Positions 45,801 to 52,455 of a stretch of 64,000 nucleotides of DNA are shown piece after piece (within the stretch, counting starts at the first letter, position 1; every line of letters starts with the position of its first letter). The stretch covers positions 124,001 to 188,000 of the forward strand of contig NZ_JAWDKD010000021.1 in assembly GCF_032714475.1 (NCBI RefSeq). Reading direction: 5' to 3'. The notes under the pieces are model-generated. The model worked only from the letters and a program-made list of their open reading frames with translations. It made no database searches and was not told where the DNA came from. The position numbers were made by a program, and so were the translations under genes. Source of the DNA: Methanolapillus africanus (GTDB taxonomy: Archaea; Halobacteriota; Methanosarcinia; Methanosarcinales; Methanosarcinaceae).

Positions 45801-45985
45801 CCCCGGGAACACCCGGAACGCCGGTTTCCGGATATGAAATGACGACGTCCATTCAAAACGCCGCCAATTCCGTCAAGGATTTCATTGCAAATCCATCGTT
45901 CTCGGCGTCCAGTATGATTGCGGTCGCTTTGGTGATTTTGATCATCGGCGCCGTGTTCTACGGCTACCGGAGAAAAGGAATTTAA
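39872..45985 (+). CDS. Surface-anchored CobN-like protein 2
   Basis: 2037 residues from GTG 39872 (GGAGG 8 nt upstream). Signal peptide ~1-30 (ends LMPLAAADD). The N-terminal ~600 residues hold Rossmann-like segments (NITYVGFNSP, NILYVGYDFGG). The CobN part carries VVHFGTHGTQEWLPGTSVGLYR near residue 950 and YPYIVANVGEGLTAEYRGNA, then the long C-terminal chelatase region. The end repeats the layout of protein 1: HGVACCHHSCGNPSLDKFIA, a Gly/Ser/Thr linker, one membrane helix and YRRKGI. It starts the run leading to DUF2162, ExbB-like and DUF2149 genes. Outward-facing CobN proteins may strip, insert or bind metal in tetrapyrroles outside the cell; the activity is inference. Confidence 0.85.
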   Translation: MNKRVVSKSFIFTILLTALLFLMPLAAADDDSTVNITYVGFNSPDTFSAIETIIPRHLSSLPDNYKINYNYISGYNTTDSGEKDWYNYSPELLEFVSDTGDLSAQDIVIFDMVFVKGLPGGDGTSIFDDLKVAKEVNTNLKIIQIRADEVGTDDLFYTQADENLVYYLSLPFYAHTFDTQGEKRYPEGNARFESTNGPLRAEGRTLTHLITTHLLKTYAPEKAELQNIPDQDKMNILYVGYDFGGTSASRNSGVEGFNSFVDVFRKTMYVDYFDQIQAVSYGTTPDGSPFIFDETNKVLYNHDWYSNETLTRNIAVQNIDLDSVDVIILDGFFDNEILEEFEGFFEMATDKGIILIFNNIYVSSTSSTQFLVFASPDGEFSSSSDADIAIKLNYPDSNNVYLIRQIPLNSIFYFDSPLSNKRGDTVASYSCFSQFGSEFVQGMRIPTATAYLTLPSGFIFHPVAKMYFETTEEYMSWYKYQSGRYTDGAPFIGIFGFSSVYYGPMQTLTEILEGKGYNVIVGGGDADGVYDDMTGYFLDANGDCYVTCLISLKNWALNYGNQQEGVYELEKLNVPVIKVVGSSGWGETTGYDANSGISASTFTWMASPSNVDGMIDFIGYNDENKEWITDRAIAWAELNNTSNADKKVVFMYYNYPPGKEEIGANYLNVMRSFAGDGAKDRVTAGCSTVAITEPDYQGIFRELRTDGYNVKIDKLPLVTIETGGKYAFDYTVTDEKLILNEENLINLIYAQGINVAGYAPGVLDTMVRQRVDFIDAGNDPDDWWGCELIPVSDYLKWLEHETTPKSEGGNGTMDQKLYNDLVKTWGTPAAFGPIPANTAADAAWGGMIWNDKDNIVGGGADRNYVVVPMIKLGNIRIMPEPNRALASDKALDSATYHSGDLPPTHQYVATYFWLNRGTADSTGSGETGFYNGEDWKADAVVHFGTHGTQEWLPGTSVGLYRTHDWGPVLLPDIPNIYPYIVANVGEGLTAEYRGNAVIISHLTPPMVKTRLYDDIIDMETAIRGYQKQVSSGMTDTAILGAYRQIIVEDVYKLGWNDAFPEQFALYKKTVAADKYRNGDISKVKDSDLKKVTDKDVTDYLVSNKDGVFDIFLENQLHSFVESIKENSLSYGTHTYGTFNEEQIAPMVWNMWSRQGFDDILLDTYFDDVQSIPTTNKGLTYPNGTAIPDDDVNSKYTEDDVLKFVEKMTDYGTTTPNAAQIRTDLQTVFNKETGTPEQIKAKEDKMIYFLLGPAGTISDMTNYATAEDVVWAWQNTFIGDETTQTTKSMYDQMVDDLFEFYFYFEVPAKLATEDSTKGSRQDTKGNYLNDAEMRKAMIQFIEDVRAGPMTYENVEKALAKDIGMTTTARPWYNDQMTYMMLANNRIDYGNALQSCGPSEMNALKNALSAGYITPSPGNDPVLNPNVLPTGRNFYGIDPSTYSTPAAWRVGQAMGEQLLIDYYQKYGEFPKTVSFMRFGVDFIQDEGTLEACLFYLLGCEPTWNAQGVFTGAKPVVQGDSNYDEMFKLTFKNGKGKTVTVDRPRVDIVYNSAGMRDGYGSMLRYIDRAVKAVANLEDGADRSSVTNNVKINVQDMIEILKKAGLSQSEAEKLATARVFAQELGNYEIGTGNLVSASGNLDPNSPTYQDDLKAITDMYLAKMGYLYTEDNWGESSEAITKMLQALLGRTDASIFASAGNLYDSLDNDDVFQYFGIMNMASSMYDKDGNYIKDKNQWKMPQTYIADTSNIHNYKDGDKIVYTAAEYIQKDITARLLNPEWMQGQKEAGYSGAMMIAEYIENFYGWSVASNGELIGQETWNKVFEAFANDPDMVDWMSSTSPYALQSVTARMIEASRTGYWDANDEQMKQLMETYVKDVIEHGVACCHHSCGNPSLDKFIAGQMSVLGLTPDEEKAYWEAVKDATERDKPSETSKPTSSTTSGGGFGTAAVSSGPTADGSNAGDTPSEGSDVGGGYGTDGTTPGTPGTPVSGYEMTTSIQNAANSVKDFIANPSFSASSMIAVALVILIIGAVFYGYRRKGI

Positions 45986-46010
45986 GACAAAAGTTAAAAC
46001 AAAGTTAAAA

Positions 46011-46033
46011 AAGAAGGATTTTCCTTCTTTTTT
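46011..46033 (+). terminator. Terminator of CobN-like gene 2
   Basis: AAGAAGGA (46011-46018) and TCCTTCTT (46022-46029) on a 3-nt loop, followed by a T-run. Confidence 0.8.
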
Positions 46034-46070
46034 CTATTTTTTATTTGATTCTTTTTTATTATCATTTCTT

Positions 46071-46108
46071 CTTGCGCCACCCGACGCGCGCGTTACAGCA
46101 ATACTTTT
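46071..46108 (-). repeat. GC-rich intergenic element, copy 5
   Basis: Minus-strand reading gives GTATTGCTGTAACGCGCGCG then TCGGGTGGCGC and an A-rich tail. It lies between the CobN-like gene 2 terminator and the DUF2162 gene. Confidence 0.7.
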
Positions 46109-46192
46109 CACCGACGCTTCCAAAAAGGAAGGATATTTTTTGAATTTCAAATATTATCCAAAAAGATAATAAATATAATCTAAAAACGATTC

Positions 46193-46200
46193 TTTATATA
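46193..46200 (+). promoter_or_regulatory. TATA box of the DUF2162 gene
   Basis: TTTATATA lies 26-33 nt before ATG 46226, with no Shine-Dalgarno site between, so the message is probably leaderless. It indicates separate transcription from the CobN-like gene. Confidence 0.6.
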
Positions 46201-46225
46201 ATTTCCATCGCCTATACTTTACTTC

Positions 46226-46972
46226 ATGGAAGCAATGGCATTTTTGATTGTTGTTGGTATTCTGTCCAGTGTATTTATATTCGGACTGAAAACCGGTGTA
46301 GGCTGCGGATTTTCAAGCGTTAAATGGCCGGTGGTTTTCGGTCTTTGCGCGCTGTATTTTGTGATTGCGCTTGTGGCGGGCTATTTCATGGACGCGATTG
46401 ACGTCACTTCTTTTATGAGTTCATCGCTGGCAACGGCCATTCACATCACATTGGCGCTCTTCTTGGTTTTCGGCGGCATTTACACCATGAAAAAATGGAA
46501 TGCCGGCTGCGACGTGTCCAAAAAAACATTTTTGATTCTCGTTTTTCCGTGCCCGGTTTGTATGGCGGCGCTCCTCGTCTCTTGTGTGGCGTTGTCGACC
46601 GTGGTCACAATTGACGGCGTTCTCATCGGCGCCATCGTCGGCATTGTTTTTGTGATTTCAATCATTGTGTCGACGCTGTTCATGAAAAATTTGAACAAAA
46701 TTTCAAGCTACCTCGGCATTCCGATTTCCGGAACGCCCGATACTCTCGGCTCCGTGATGGTTTTCATCGGACTCTTTTACTTGGCGGCCGCCGCCATGAT
46801 TCCGGCTTACATCAGCGCAGGCGGAAGTCAATCCGCCACGCCGACGCCGTTTGGAACGGTCGAAATGGGCGCTCTTGCCGCTGCTTTTTTGTTGATTCTC
46901 TTCGGCGCCTTGATCGCAAAGGCGGCGGACAGTTCCATCAAGAAAAACCAATCGAAAACAAAACTCTCCTAA
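46226..46972 (+). CDS. DUF2162 membrane protein (predicted transporter)
   Basis: 248 residues with about six or seven membrane helices, starting MEAMAFLIVVGILSSVFIFG. It contains GLKTGVGCGFSS near the start and CPVCMAALLVSCVAL in the middle; the Cys residues suggest metal or thiol chemistry in the membrane. DUF2162 proteins are found in methanogens beside CobN-like, MotA/TolQ/ExbB and DUF2149 genes, as here. A role in moving a metal or corrinoid is inferred from context. GTP/ATP motifs are absent. Confidence 0.75.
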   Translation: MEAMAFLIVVGILSSVFIFGLKTGVGCGFSSVKWPVVFGLCALYFVIALVAGYFMDAIDVTSFMSSSLATAIHITLALFLVFGGIYTMKKWNAGCDVSKKTFLILVFPCPVCMAALLVSCVALSTVVTIDGVLIGAIVGIVFVISIIVSTLFMKNLNKISSYLGIPISGTPDTLGSVMVFIGLFYLAAAAMIPAYISAGGSQSATPTPFGTVEMGALAAAFLLILFGALIAKAADSSIKKNQSKTKLS

Positions 46973-47132
46973 AGGAGGTTTTGACTTCATTTTTCAAAAT
47001 ATTGAATCAATTTTTTAAAAATAAGGTTTCCGGATTTCACTTTTGATCTGAACCTCATTTTTTATTTTAAATGATTATTTGGGTTTTCAAATTTTAAGAA
47101 AATATTTCAAAAACAAGTATAGGTGACTATGA

Positions 47133-47780
47133 ATGGAGATTAATTTTTTAACAGATTTTGGTTCGGCGATTTCGTACATCATGTACATTTTTTCAAACGC
47201 GCTTTTGTACCCGGTCATGATTTTGTTGATGCTGCTTGTCGTCGTTATTTTAATGATGACCGGCGAATACATCACGGAATACACCCGCCGGCACAAGGAT
47301 TCGGTTGGTTTTGAAAAAACCTTAAACACGATGTCAAAAACGCTGAAAGAACCCAACGGCAAAGAAAAGACCGCCGACATGTTGAAAAACATGGATGGGC
47401 AATCCCAAATGGTGGTTTCCTTTTCAAAGAACATCGCCGATTATGTGAAAGACGACAATTTGTTATCGGTCGGACGTTTAGCCGACGATTATGAAATCAA
47501 AATGGTGAAGCGGACGGAAAAAACCAGAATCATCACCACCGTCGGCCCGATGCTCGGCCTTATGGGAACGCTTATTCCGCTCAGTCCGGCTTTGCTCGGC
47601 CTCACGTCCGGCAACATCGACGAACTCGCGTCTAACCTTGTGATCGCTTTCGCGACAACCGTCGTCGGTTTGTTCTCTGCCGGCATCGCTTACTGTCTGA
47701 CCGTCGTCCGGTCCCGCTGGTACTGGCAAGATATGATTGACATCGACTACATCATCGACGTTTTGGAGGCGAAAGAGTGA
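47133..47780 (+). CDS. MotA/TolQ/ExbB-family proton-channel protein
   Basis: 215 residues. One helix near the start (LLYPVMILLMLLVVVILMM) and two near the end (TTVGPMLGLMGTLIPLSPAL and LVIAFATTVVGLFSAGIAYC) give the three-helix ExbB/TolQ layout with the conserved GLMGT and T-V-x-G. AGGTGA is well placed before ATG 47133. Such proteins use the proton or sodium gradient to drive a partner at the cell surface. The stop overlaps the DUF2149 start (GTGA), so the pair is coupled. Confidence 0.85.
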   Translation: MEINFLTDFGSAISYIMYIFSNALLYPVMILLMLLVVVILMMTGEYITEYTRRHKDSVGFEKTLNTMSKTLKEPNGKEKTADMLKNMDGQSQMVVSFSKNIADYVKDDNLLSVGRLADDYEIKMVKRTEKTRIITTVGPMLGLMGTLIPLSPALLGLTSGNIDELASNLVIAFATTVVGLFSAGIAYCLTVVRSRWYWQDMIDIDYIIDVLEAKE

Positions 47781-48193
47781 GCCGCCGGGCCAGAAGAGGA
47801 CGGCGCGGTTCAACATTCGCCAAGGTCGAAGTGGAGAATCCGATGGCCAGCGTCGGCAACGTTTTTGACGTCGCCATGGTTTTCTCGGTCGCCTTGCTGG
47901 TTGCATTGGTGATGTCGTTCGGCATCTCGGAATTGCTGACCGAAGACTCCGTCACGATTGTGAAGAATCCGGGCCAGGACAACATGCAAATCATCACCAA
48001 AACCGATCAGGGCATTGAAATTATGGAAATCAACGCTGAACAACAAATCGGCGGCGGTATCGGCGATGTTCTCGGAACGGCGTACCGACTTGAAGACGGC
48101 CGTGTGATTTATGTTCCGGACAACAATTCGACAAACACAAACAATACAACCGTTCCCAATACGACAAATTCAACCAACGGCAGCGCGTCTTAA
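47777..48193 (+). CDS. DUF2149 protein, ExbD/TolR-like partner
   Basis: 138 residues from GTG 47777. A basic N-terminus, MASVGNVFDVAMVFSVALLV as a single membrane helix, then an outer domain (NPGQDNMQIITKTDQGIEIM ... GTAYRLEDGRVIYVP) and an Asn/Thr tail. ExbD/TolR proteins have the same one-helix design and complete an ExbB-type motor. It overlaps the ExbB-like gene by 4 nt. Its pairing with surface CobN proteins suggests energy transfer to a cell-surface machine. Confidence 0.8.
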   Translation: MSRRARRGRRGSTFAKVEVENPMASVGNVFDVAMVFSVALLVALVMSFGISELLTEDSVTIVKNPGQDNMQIITKTDQGIEIMEINAEQQIGGGIGDVLGTAYRLEDGRVIYVPDNNSTNTNNTTVPNTTNSTNGSAS

Positions 48194-48204
48194 GCGCGCG
48201 GTTC

Positions 48205-48229
48205 AAAGACCGATATGGGTTCGGTCTTT
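48205..48229 (+). terminator. Terminator of the ExbB/DUF2149 operon
   Basis: AAAGACCGA (48205-48213) and TCGGTCTTT (48221-48229), a perfect 9-bp stem, followed by GGGTTTTCTTTTTT. Confidence 0.9.
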
Positions 48230-48273
48230 GGGTTTTCTTTTTTCATATTTTCTCTTTTTTATTTTTATCAAAC

Positions 48274-48314
48274 CGATGGGCAAGGGTAATGCGCGCGGAC
48301 GGCGGCGGTAAAAC
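48274..48314 (+). repeat. GC-rich intergenic element, copy 6
   Basis: GATGGGCAAGGGTAATGCGC then GCGGACGGCGGCGGTAAAA. It lies just past the operon terminator, in the convergent spacer with the 48360 gene. Confidence 0.65.
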
Positions 48315-48359
48315 CCAAACTGCAGCTTTATTTTCGAGACGAGTTCATTTTATTCATTC

Positions 48360-49784
48360 TCATTCTTTTTTCCGGCCGTCATACCAAATGTAAACAGCAA
48401 ATCCAACAATAATGAGGGCGACCAAAGCAAGCCCGAGAATTGTGTCGCGATTATCAGGCGTTTCATTCAAATATTCATACGGATCAGGATCCGGCGAATA
48501 CCACATATCATCGAAAACAACGATCGGATAGTTGTCAATACCGTTTTTTCGGCCGATTTGCGTGTAAACGTCAATGAAATACTTATCCACGTCAATCACA
48601 TCCAAACCATTTTCATCAACGCCGACGACTCTGTAATCTGCCGCCATCCGATCCCGAACGCGGTAATCAGAATAATTGAGTCCGAACGTGCGGACGACGG
48701 TTTCAACAAATTCAAGCTGCTGATGCCATTCATAAGATTCACGACCCGCCGCAATCGAGGGAACGGTTCCGGAAATCCGAACCGTATGCTCGTTGCTCTT
48801 CAAATTTTCAAATTTTTCCGGATCGGTGCCCGGATAATTGTCAATATTTTTCTGAGCCTCCGCTTCTTTGGCGATCTCGCTCGGAATCGGAAAACCGGAA
48901 CGAATAATCACAACCGGCAGGTTTGAAACGTTATAAGATTCACCCCGGACCGTGTACACCCGGACAATTTCATCCAATTCGGCGTCCGTCACATTGTATG
49001 CCGTGTTGACGTAAACAACCACATGATCGCGTTCATATTCATGGTCAAACCGTTGAAATCCGGTCGCGTCGCGTTCCGGAAATTCGTTGCGTTTGACTTC
49101 TTTGATGACGTCGTGAAGGCCAACATAATAATAATGAGCATCCATCTTTTCCCGGTCAAAACTTTTGGGAACGGTTCCGGAAATACGAAGCGTATTCGGA
49201 TCTTTTTGTAATTTATTGAAGGCAGCGGGATCCTGATTGACGCCGTAAGCAATCGCCAATGTGATGATCGGATAATCCAAAAACACCAACGGCACATTTG
49301 AAACGTTGTTCTTTTTTCCGGCTTCCTCATACAGGAGAATAATTTGGTCCAATTCCGCATCCGTCGAATTGTTCACATCAATGCCGATTTCAATATATCC
49401 TTCTCCTTTGACTCTTTGGAAATAAAAAGGTCCGCCGTTTCCGTAAAGATGATATTCTAAAGATACGGGATCCAAGTCTTTTGAAACATTGAACAGCTGC
49501 ATTCCCCAGTCGTAAGTTTCTTCGCCGGATTTGGTTTGCGGAATTTCGCCCGAAATTTTAAATGCATCATCGAGCATACCCGTATCATTTTCCAGAAACA
49601 ATTCATTCAAAAGGTTCGGATTTGTGACCGGAATCCGGTCAAAAACATTGCTTTCCGACGAATTGTCTGAAGCGGAAAGATTGGAACCGTTTTCCTGAGC
49701 GAAAACCGGCGCCGTCAATAAAAGAATAGCAAAGAGAACGCCGATTGAAATGAGTTTTTGGTTGGATTTCATTTTTAAATTCAT
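48360..49784 (-). CDS. Anchored surface protein with three SGxIP domains
   Basis: 474 residues. Signal peptide 1-29, then three ~110-residue copies of the domain found in the S1 protease: ISGEIPQTKSGEETYDW, ISGTVPKSFDREKMDAHY and ISGTVPSIAAGRESYEW, each ending in a V-S-N-V/L-P-(L/V)-V or IDNYPIVVF strand. A C-terminal helix (DTILGLALVALIIVGFAVYI) and the tail WYDGRKKE anchor it. The same WYD tail type occurs in the small protein at 50764-50997. Domain function is unknown; see the finding on this family. Confidence 0.75.
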   Translation of the reverse strand: MNLKMKSNQKLISIGVLFAILLLTAPVFAQENGSNLSASDNSSESNVFDRIPVTNPNLLNELFLENDTGMLDDAFKISGEIPQTKSGEETYDWGMQLFNVSKDLDPVSLEYHLYGNGGPFYFQRVKGEGYIEIGIDVNNSTDAELDQIILLYEEAGKKNNVSNVPLVFLDYPIITLAIAYGVNQDPAAFNKLQKDPNTLRISGTVPKSFDREKMDAHYYYVGLHDVIKEVKRNEFPERDATGFQRFDHEYERDHVVVYVNTAYNVTDAELDEIVRVYTVRGESYNVSNLPVVIIRSGFPIPSEIAKEAEAQKNIDNYPGTDPEKFENLKSNEHTVRISGTVPSIAAGRESYEWHQQLEFVETVVRTFGLNYSDYRVRDRMAADYRVVGVDENGLDVIDVDKYFIDVYTQIGRKNGIDNYPIVVFDDMWYSPDPDPYEYLNETPDNRDTILGLALVALIIVGFAVYIWYDGRKKE

Positions 49785-49902
49785 GCGACAACATCCTGAA
49801 AATTGCTATCAGATAATAAAATCATGTCCTGATTTTATTTAGAAGTTCGCACAGCGATAAATAGAGAAAATCAAATCAGAGAGATGTGATCAAAAAAGAA
49901 AA

Positions 49903-49920
49903 AGCCGGTATAAACCGGCT
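49903..49920 (-). terminator. Terminator of the CPBP-like gene
   Basis: AGCCGGT (49903-49909) and ACCGGCT (49914-49920) with a 4-nt loop; T-rich on the minus strand beyond. Confidence 0.8.
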
Positions 49921-49941
49921 GATTTGAATTTCGAAGACGGG

Positions 49942-50622
49942 TTAAAGTATAAACATAAACGCCATAAACGCCCAAGTTTGACCGGCATTTCGATTGAGCA
50001 AAATGTAAGGCAATCCCAAAATAATACCGATGGCAAAGCTGGAAAGACCCACGGTAAGATCGCCCTTGGTAAGGGCATGCGGCAATCCCCATATAATTCC
50101 AAGCAGCAATCCGCCCCAGGGAATCTTATTAAGCGAGGTCGCCGCTTCCCCGGCTTTTTGGCCAAAAGCCACAAGGATGAGGCAAACCAGCATTTCAAAA
50201 ATATAATAAATGTTTTGCAGGATAAAATCCACCCAACCGTAAGCACCCAACCTTGTGATGGCGCTTTGATATTCAAGCCAAGGCTTAAACCCGCCCCAAA
50301 GCACAAACATGAAAACCGTTACAAGAACCACCAGGATGATGCAAAGAAGAATGCCACGTTTCGTCGTACCTGTTTGAACTTTGAACAGATTAAAATTAAA
50401 TTTTTTGTGAATGAAATTCAGCAAAAGATATGATCCGACAATCCAAATCATAATTGTCGTGATATGCGCGCCGCAGGACGTCGCCAGTTTTGATAATTGG
50501 AATTGCTCCGCAAGCATTCCCCAGAAAAAAGCACTCAATACATCTGAAAACAAAATAATAAATGCCGAACCGATAATAAAAACATACCAGAACCATTTAA
50601 TTTTAGATTCTTGCGTTTGCAA
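49942..50622 (-). CDS. CPBP-like intramembrane protease family protein, probably non-catalytic
   Basis: 226 residues, about six membrane helices. TTG 50622 is chosen because GGAGG lies 8 nt before it. The segment WGGLLLGIIWGLPHALTKGD matches the F/W-x-x-x-H motif of CPBP (Abi/Rce1-like) proteins. The other expected motif, EExxxR, is not clear (only GEAATSL is present), so the active site may be incomplete. CPBP proteins act in prenyl-protein processing or bacteriocin immunity. A standalone gene with its own terminator. Confidence 0.55.
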   Translation of the reverse strand: MQTQESKIKWFWYVFIIGSAFIILFSDVLSAFFWGMLAEQFQLSKLATSCGAHITTIMIWIVGSYLLLNFIHKKFNFNLFKVQTGTTKRGILLCIILVVLVTVFMFVLWGGFKPWLEYQSAITRLGAYGWVDFILQNIYYIFEMLVCLILVAFGQKAGEAATSLNKIPWGGLLLGIIWGLPHALTKGDLTVGLSSFAIGIILGLPYILLNRNAGQTWAFMAFMFIL

Positions 50623-50763
50623 TAAATTGACCTCCGTAGATCCGTTTTTTAGAGAATATTAGAATTATATCGGATTTTATCCCGAATGAGAAGACATGAA
50701 AAAAGGAAATAGCCGGCGAAAACCGACCGTTTTGAATTTTGAAATTGAACAAATGATTGTCCT

Positions 50764-50997
50764 TTATATTTTGCCCGGATTGCGGACGTCATACCAAACG
50801 TAAGCGCCCATAGCCACAACCGTGATAACGGTTCCGACGATGCCGAGAACCCACCAGTAAAGCGGCGTTTTCATAGACATCGTGCCTTCATCGGCAGATG
50901 CCGCATCTGTTTCCGCCAAAGCGGGGGAACCGAACAAAAGAACGGCAGCCAATAAGGCGCCGATGATTGCAGAAAGACGTGTTTTTTTAGAAATCAT
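50764..50997 (-). CDS. Small exported membrane-anchored protein
   Basis: 77 residues. A signal peptide (MISKKTRLSAIIGALLAAVL ... PALAE), a 20-residue acidic linker and a membrane helix (YWWVLGIVGTVITVVAMGAY) ending VWYDVRNPGKI. GGAGG precedes ATG 50997. The C-terminus resembles that of the three-domain surface protein at 48360-49784. No family recognised; after signal cleavage it would be a ~50-residue single-span peptide. Confidence 0.6.
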   Translation of the reverse strand: MISKKTRLSAIIGALLAAVLLFGSPALAETDAASADEGTMSMKTPLYWWVLGIVGTVITVVAMGAYVWYDVRNPGKI

Positions 50998-51230
50998 TTT
51001 TTAATACCTCCGTAAAAAGATGAGTAACTTGCCCGAAACGCGCCCCAACGCGCAGCGGCACTTCCCGGCCGTAAAGGGAGGAAATCCGGAAGATAGAAAA
51101 AAGTATATTTAAAATATTATAAATAATTTCGGATTTCTTTTTTTTATTTTTAATAAAGTCGACCGTTCTGTTAAAAATAAATTTCCCGGTTGTATCGGCT
51201 CTTTTTGAGAGATATATAATAGATGCGGCA

Positions 51231-51587
51231 TTATAGAGAATATCCAAATAAAACGTTGCTGTCTTTCGGTGCCTCCAAACGTTCACCGGAACTGCCGTAA
51301 TGTCGAATTTTCGACGCGACGGTGATCGTGTAGCTTTCAAAAAGAGAATCTCGCCCTTGCTGCTGGTTCATGCGGTGCGCCGTTTGATTGCGCCATTTTT
51401 CAACAGCCTCTTCGTTTTCCCAAACAGACAAACTCAGCAGCTTTCCGTCATGGGTGAGACTGGAAAAACGCTCCGCCCGAATGAGCCCTTCGCTTTTGAT
51501 GAGATCGTTTCTCAAACAGGCCGCAGCGGCCAGGTAATCATCCATGCCGCTTTTTTTGACGACCACTTCAAACAAAACAAAAATCAT
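51231..51587 (-). CDS. Antibiotic-biosynthesis-monooxygenase (ABM) domain protein
   Basis: 118 residues. A dimeric ferredoxin-like fold: MIFVLFEVVVKKSGMDDYLA, SEGLIRAERFSSLTHDGKLL, SLSVWENEEAVEKWRNQTAH. GAGG precedes ATG 51587. Family members include heme-degrading and quinol monooxygenases and many of unknown role. No cofactor residues can be assigned. It lies just downstream of ogt on the same strand. Confidence 0.75.
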   Translation of the reverse strand: MIFVLFEVVVKKSGMDDYLAAAACLRNDLIKSEGLIRAERFSSLTHDGKLLSLSVWENEEAVEKWRNQTAHRMNQQQGRDSLFESYTITVASKIRHYGSSGERLEAPKDSNVLFGYSL

Positions 51588-51641
51588 AACAAGAACCTCG
51601 ATTGTATGTGTTTTAATTTATCTGCGCCGTATGACACAGAA

Positions 51642-52181
51642 TTAAAGAGCGGTTCCTTTCGCCGGAACAGACAAATGGGACATGTCGACGCCTTCCAATT
51701 CAAGCAATTGAATTTTTTTATCGACGCCGCCGGCGTAACCCGTTAAGCTGCCGTTTGATCCGACCACGCGGTGGCATGGAATAATGATGGAGATCGGATT
51801 GTGTCCGACAGCGCCGCCGACCGCTTGCCCGGACATGCTTTCCCGGTTCATTTGAGCAGCCATTTTTTTGGCAATATCGCCGTACGTAATCACTTCGCCG
51901 TAAGGAATGCCGCACAAAATACGCCACACGCCCTGACGGAATTCGCTGCCGACCGGCGCCAGCGGCAATTCCGAAACCGCCGGATTTTCGCCGGCAAAAT
52001 ACCGGTCCAGCCATTTTTTCGCGTCAACGAATACCGGAAGATCGTCTTTTTCCGTCATTTCACCGGAAATGCTGCCGCCATGATACTTTTGCCCTTCAAG
52101 CCATAAACCGACAAGATTTTGACCATCGCACGCCAGCGTGATGATGCCGACTGGTGATGAATAGGTTGATTTGTAATACAT
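51642..52181 (-). CDS. ogt: Methylated-DNA-[protein]-cysteine S-methyltransferase
   Basis: 179 residues. The active-site motif IIPCHRVVGSNGSLTGYAGG is complete, with the acceptor Cys in PCHRV; VGSEFRQGVWRILCGIPYGE and ITYGDIAKKM form the DNA-binding helix-turn-helix part. It repairs O6-methylguanine by a suicide methyl transfer. Three 38-bp hairpin repeats lie just upstream of its start (52235-52348). Confidence 0.95.
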   Translation of the reverse strand: MYYKSTYSSPVGIITLACDGQNLVGLWLEGQKYHGGSISGEMTEKDDLPVFVDAKKWLDRYFAGENPAVSELPLAPVGSEFRQGVWRILCGIPYGEVITYGDIAKKMAAQMNRESMSGQAVGGAVGHNPISIIIPCHRVVGSNGSLTGYAGGVDKKIQLLELEGVDMSHLSVPAKGTAL

Positions 52182-52234
52182 TTTCTTTCCCCTTTTTTCT
52201 TTTTAATTTCCGCTGTTTTCCTTTTTTCTCATTT

Positions 52235-52348
52235 TTTAAACCCGTCGGAATCGACCGGTTTAAAATCAATTCTTTAAACCCGCCGAAATCGACCAGTTTA
52301 AAATCAATTCTTTAAACCCGTCGAAATCGACCAGGTTAAAATCAGAAT
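52235..52348. repeat. 38-bp hairpin-forming tandem repeat, three copies
   Basis: Copies at 52235-52272, 52273-52310 and 52311-52348. Each reads TTTAAACC-CGTCG-GAAT-CGACC-GGTTTAAA plus ATCAATTC, so each folds into its own hairpin; copies differ by a few bases. It stands upstream of ogt on the minus strand and next to a simple A-rich repeat (about 52345-52435). Confidence 0.85.
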
Positions 52349-52455
52349 GCAAATCAAAAATGAAAACAAAAATAAAAACAAAAATAAAAATGAAAACAAA
52401 ACGAAAATAAAATGAAAACGAAAATAAAAATGAGTGGTAATTGTTATAAAACCGA

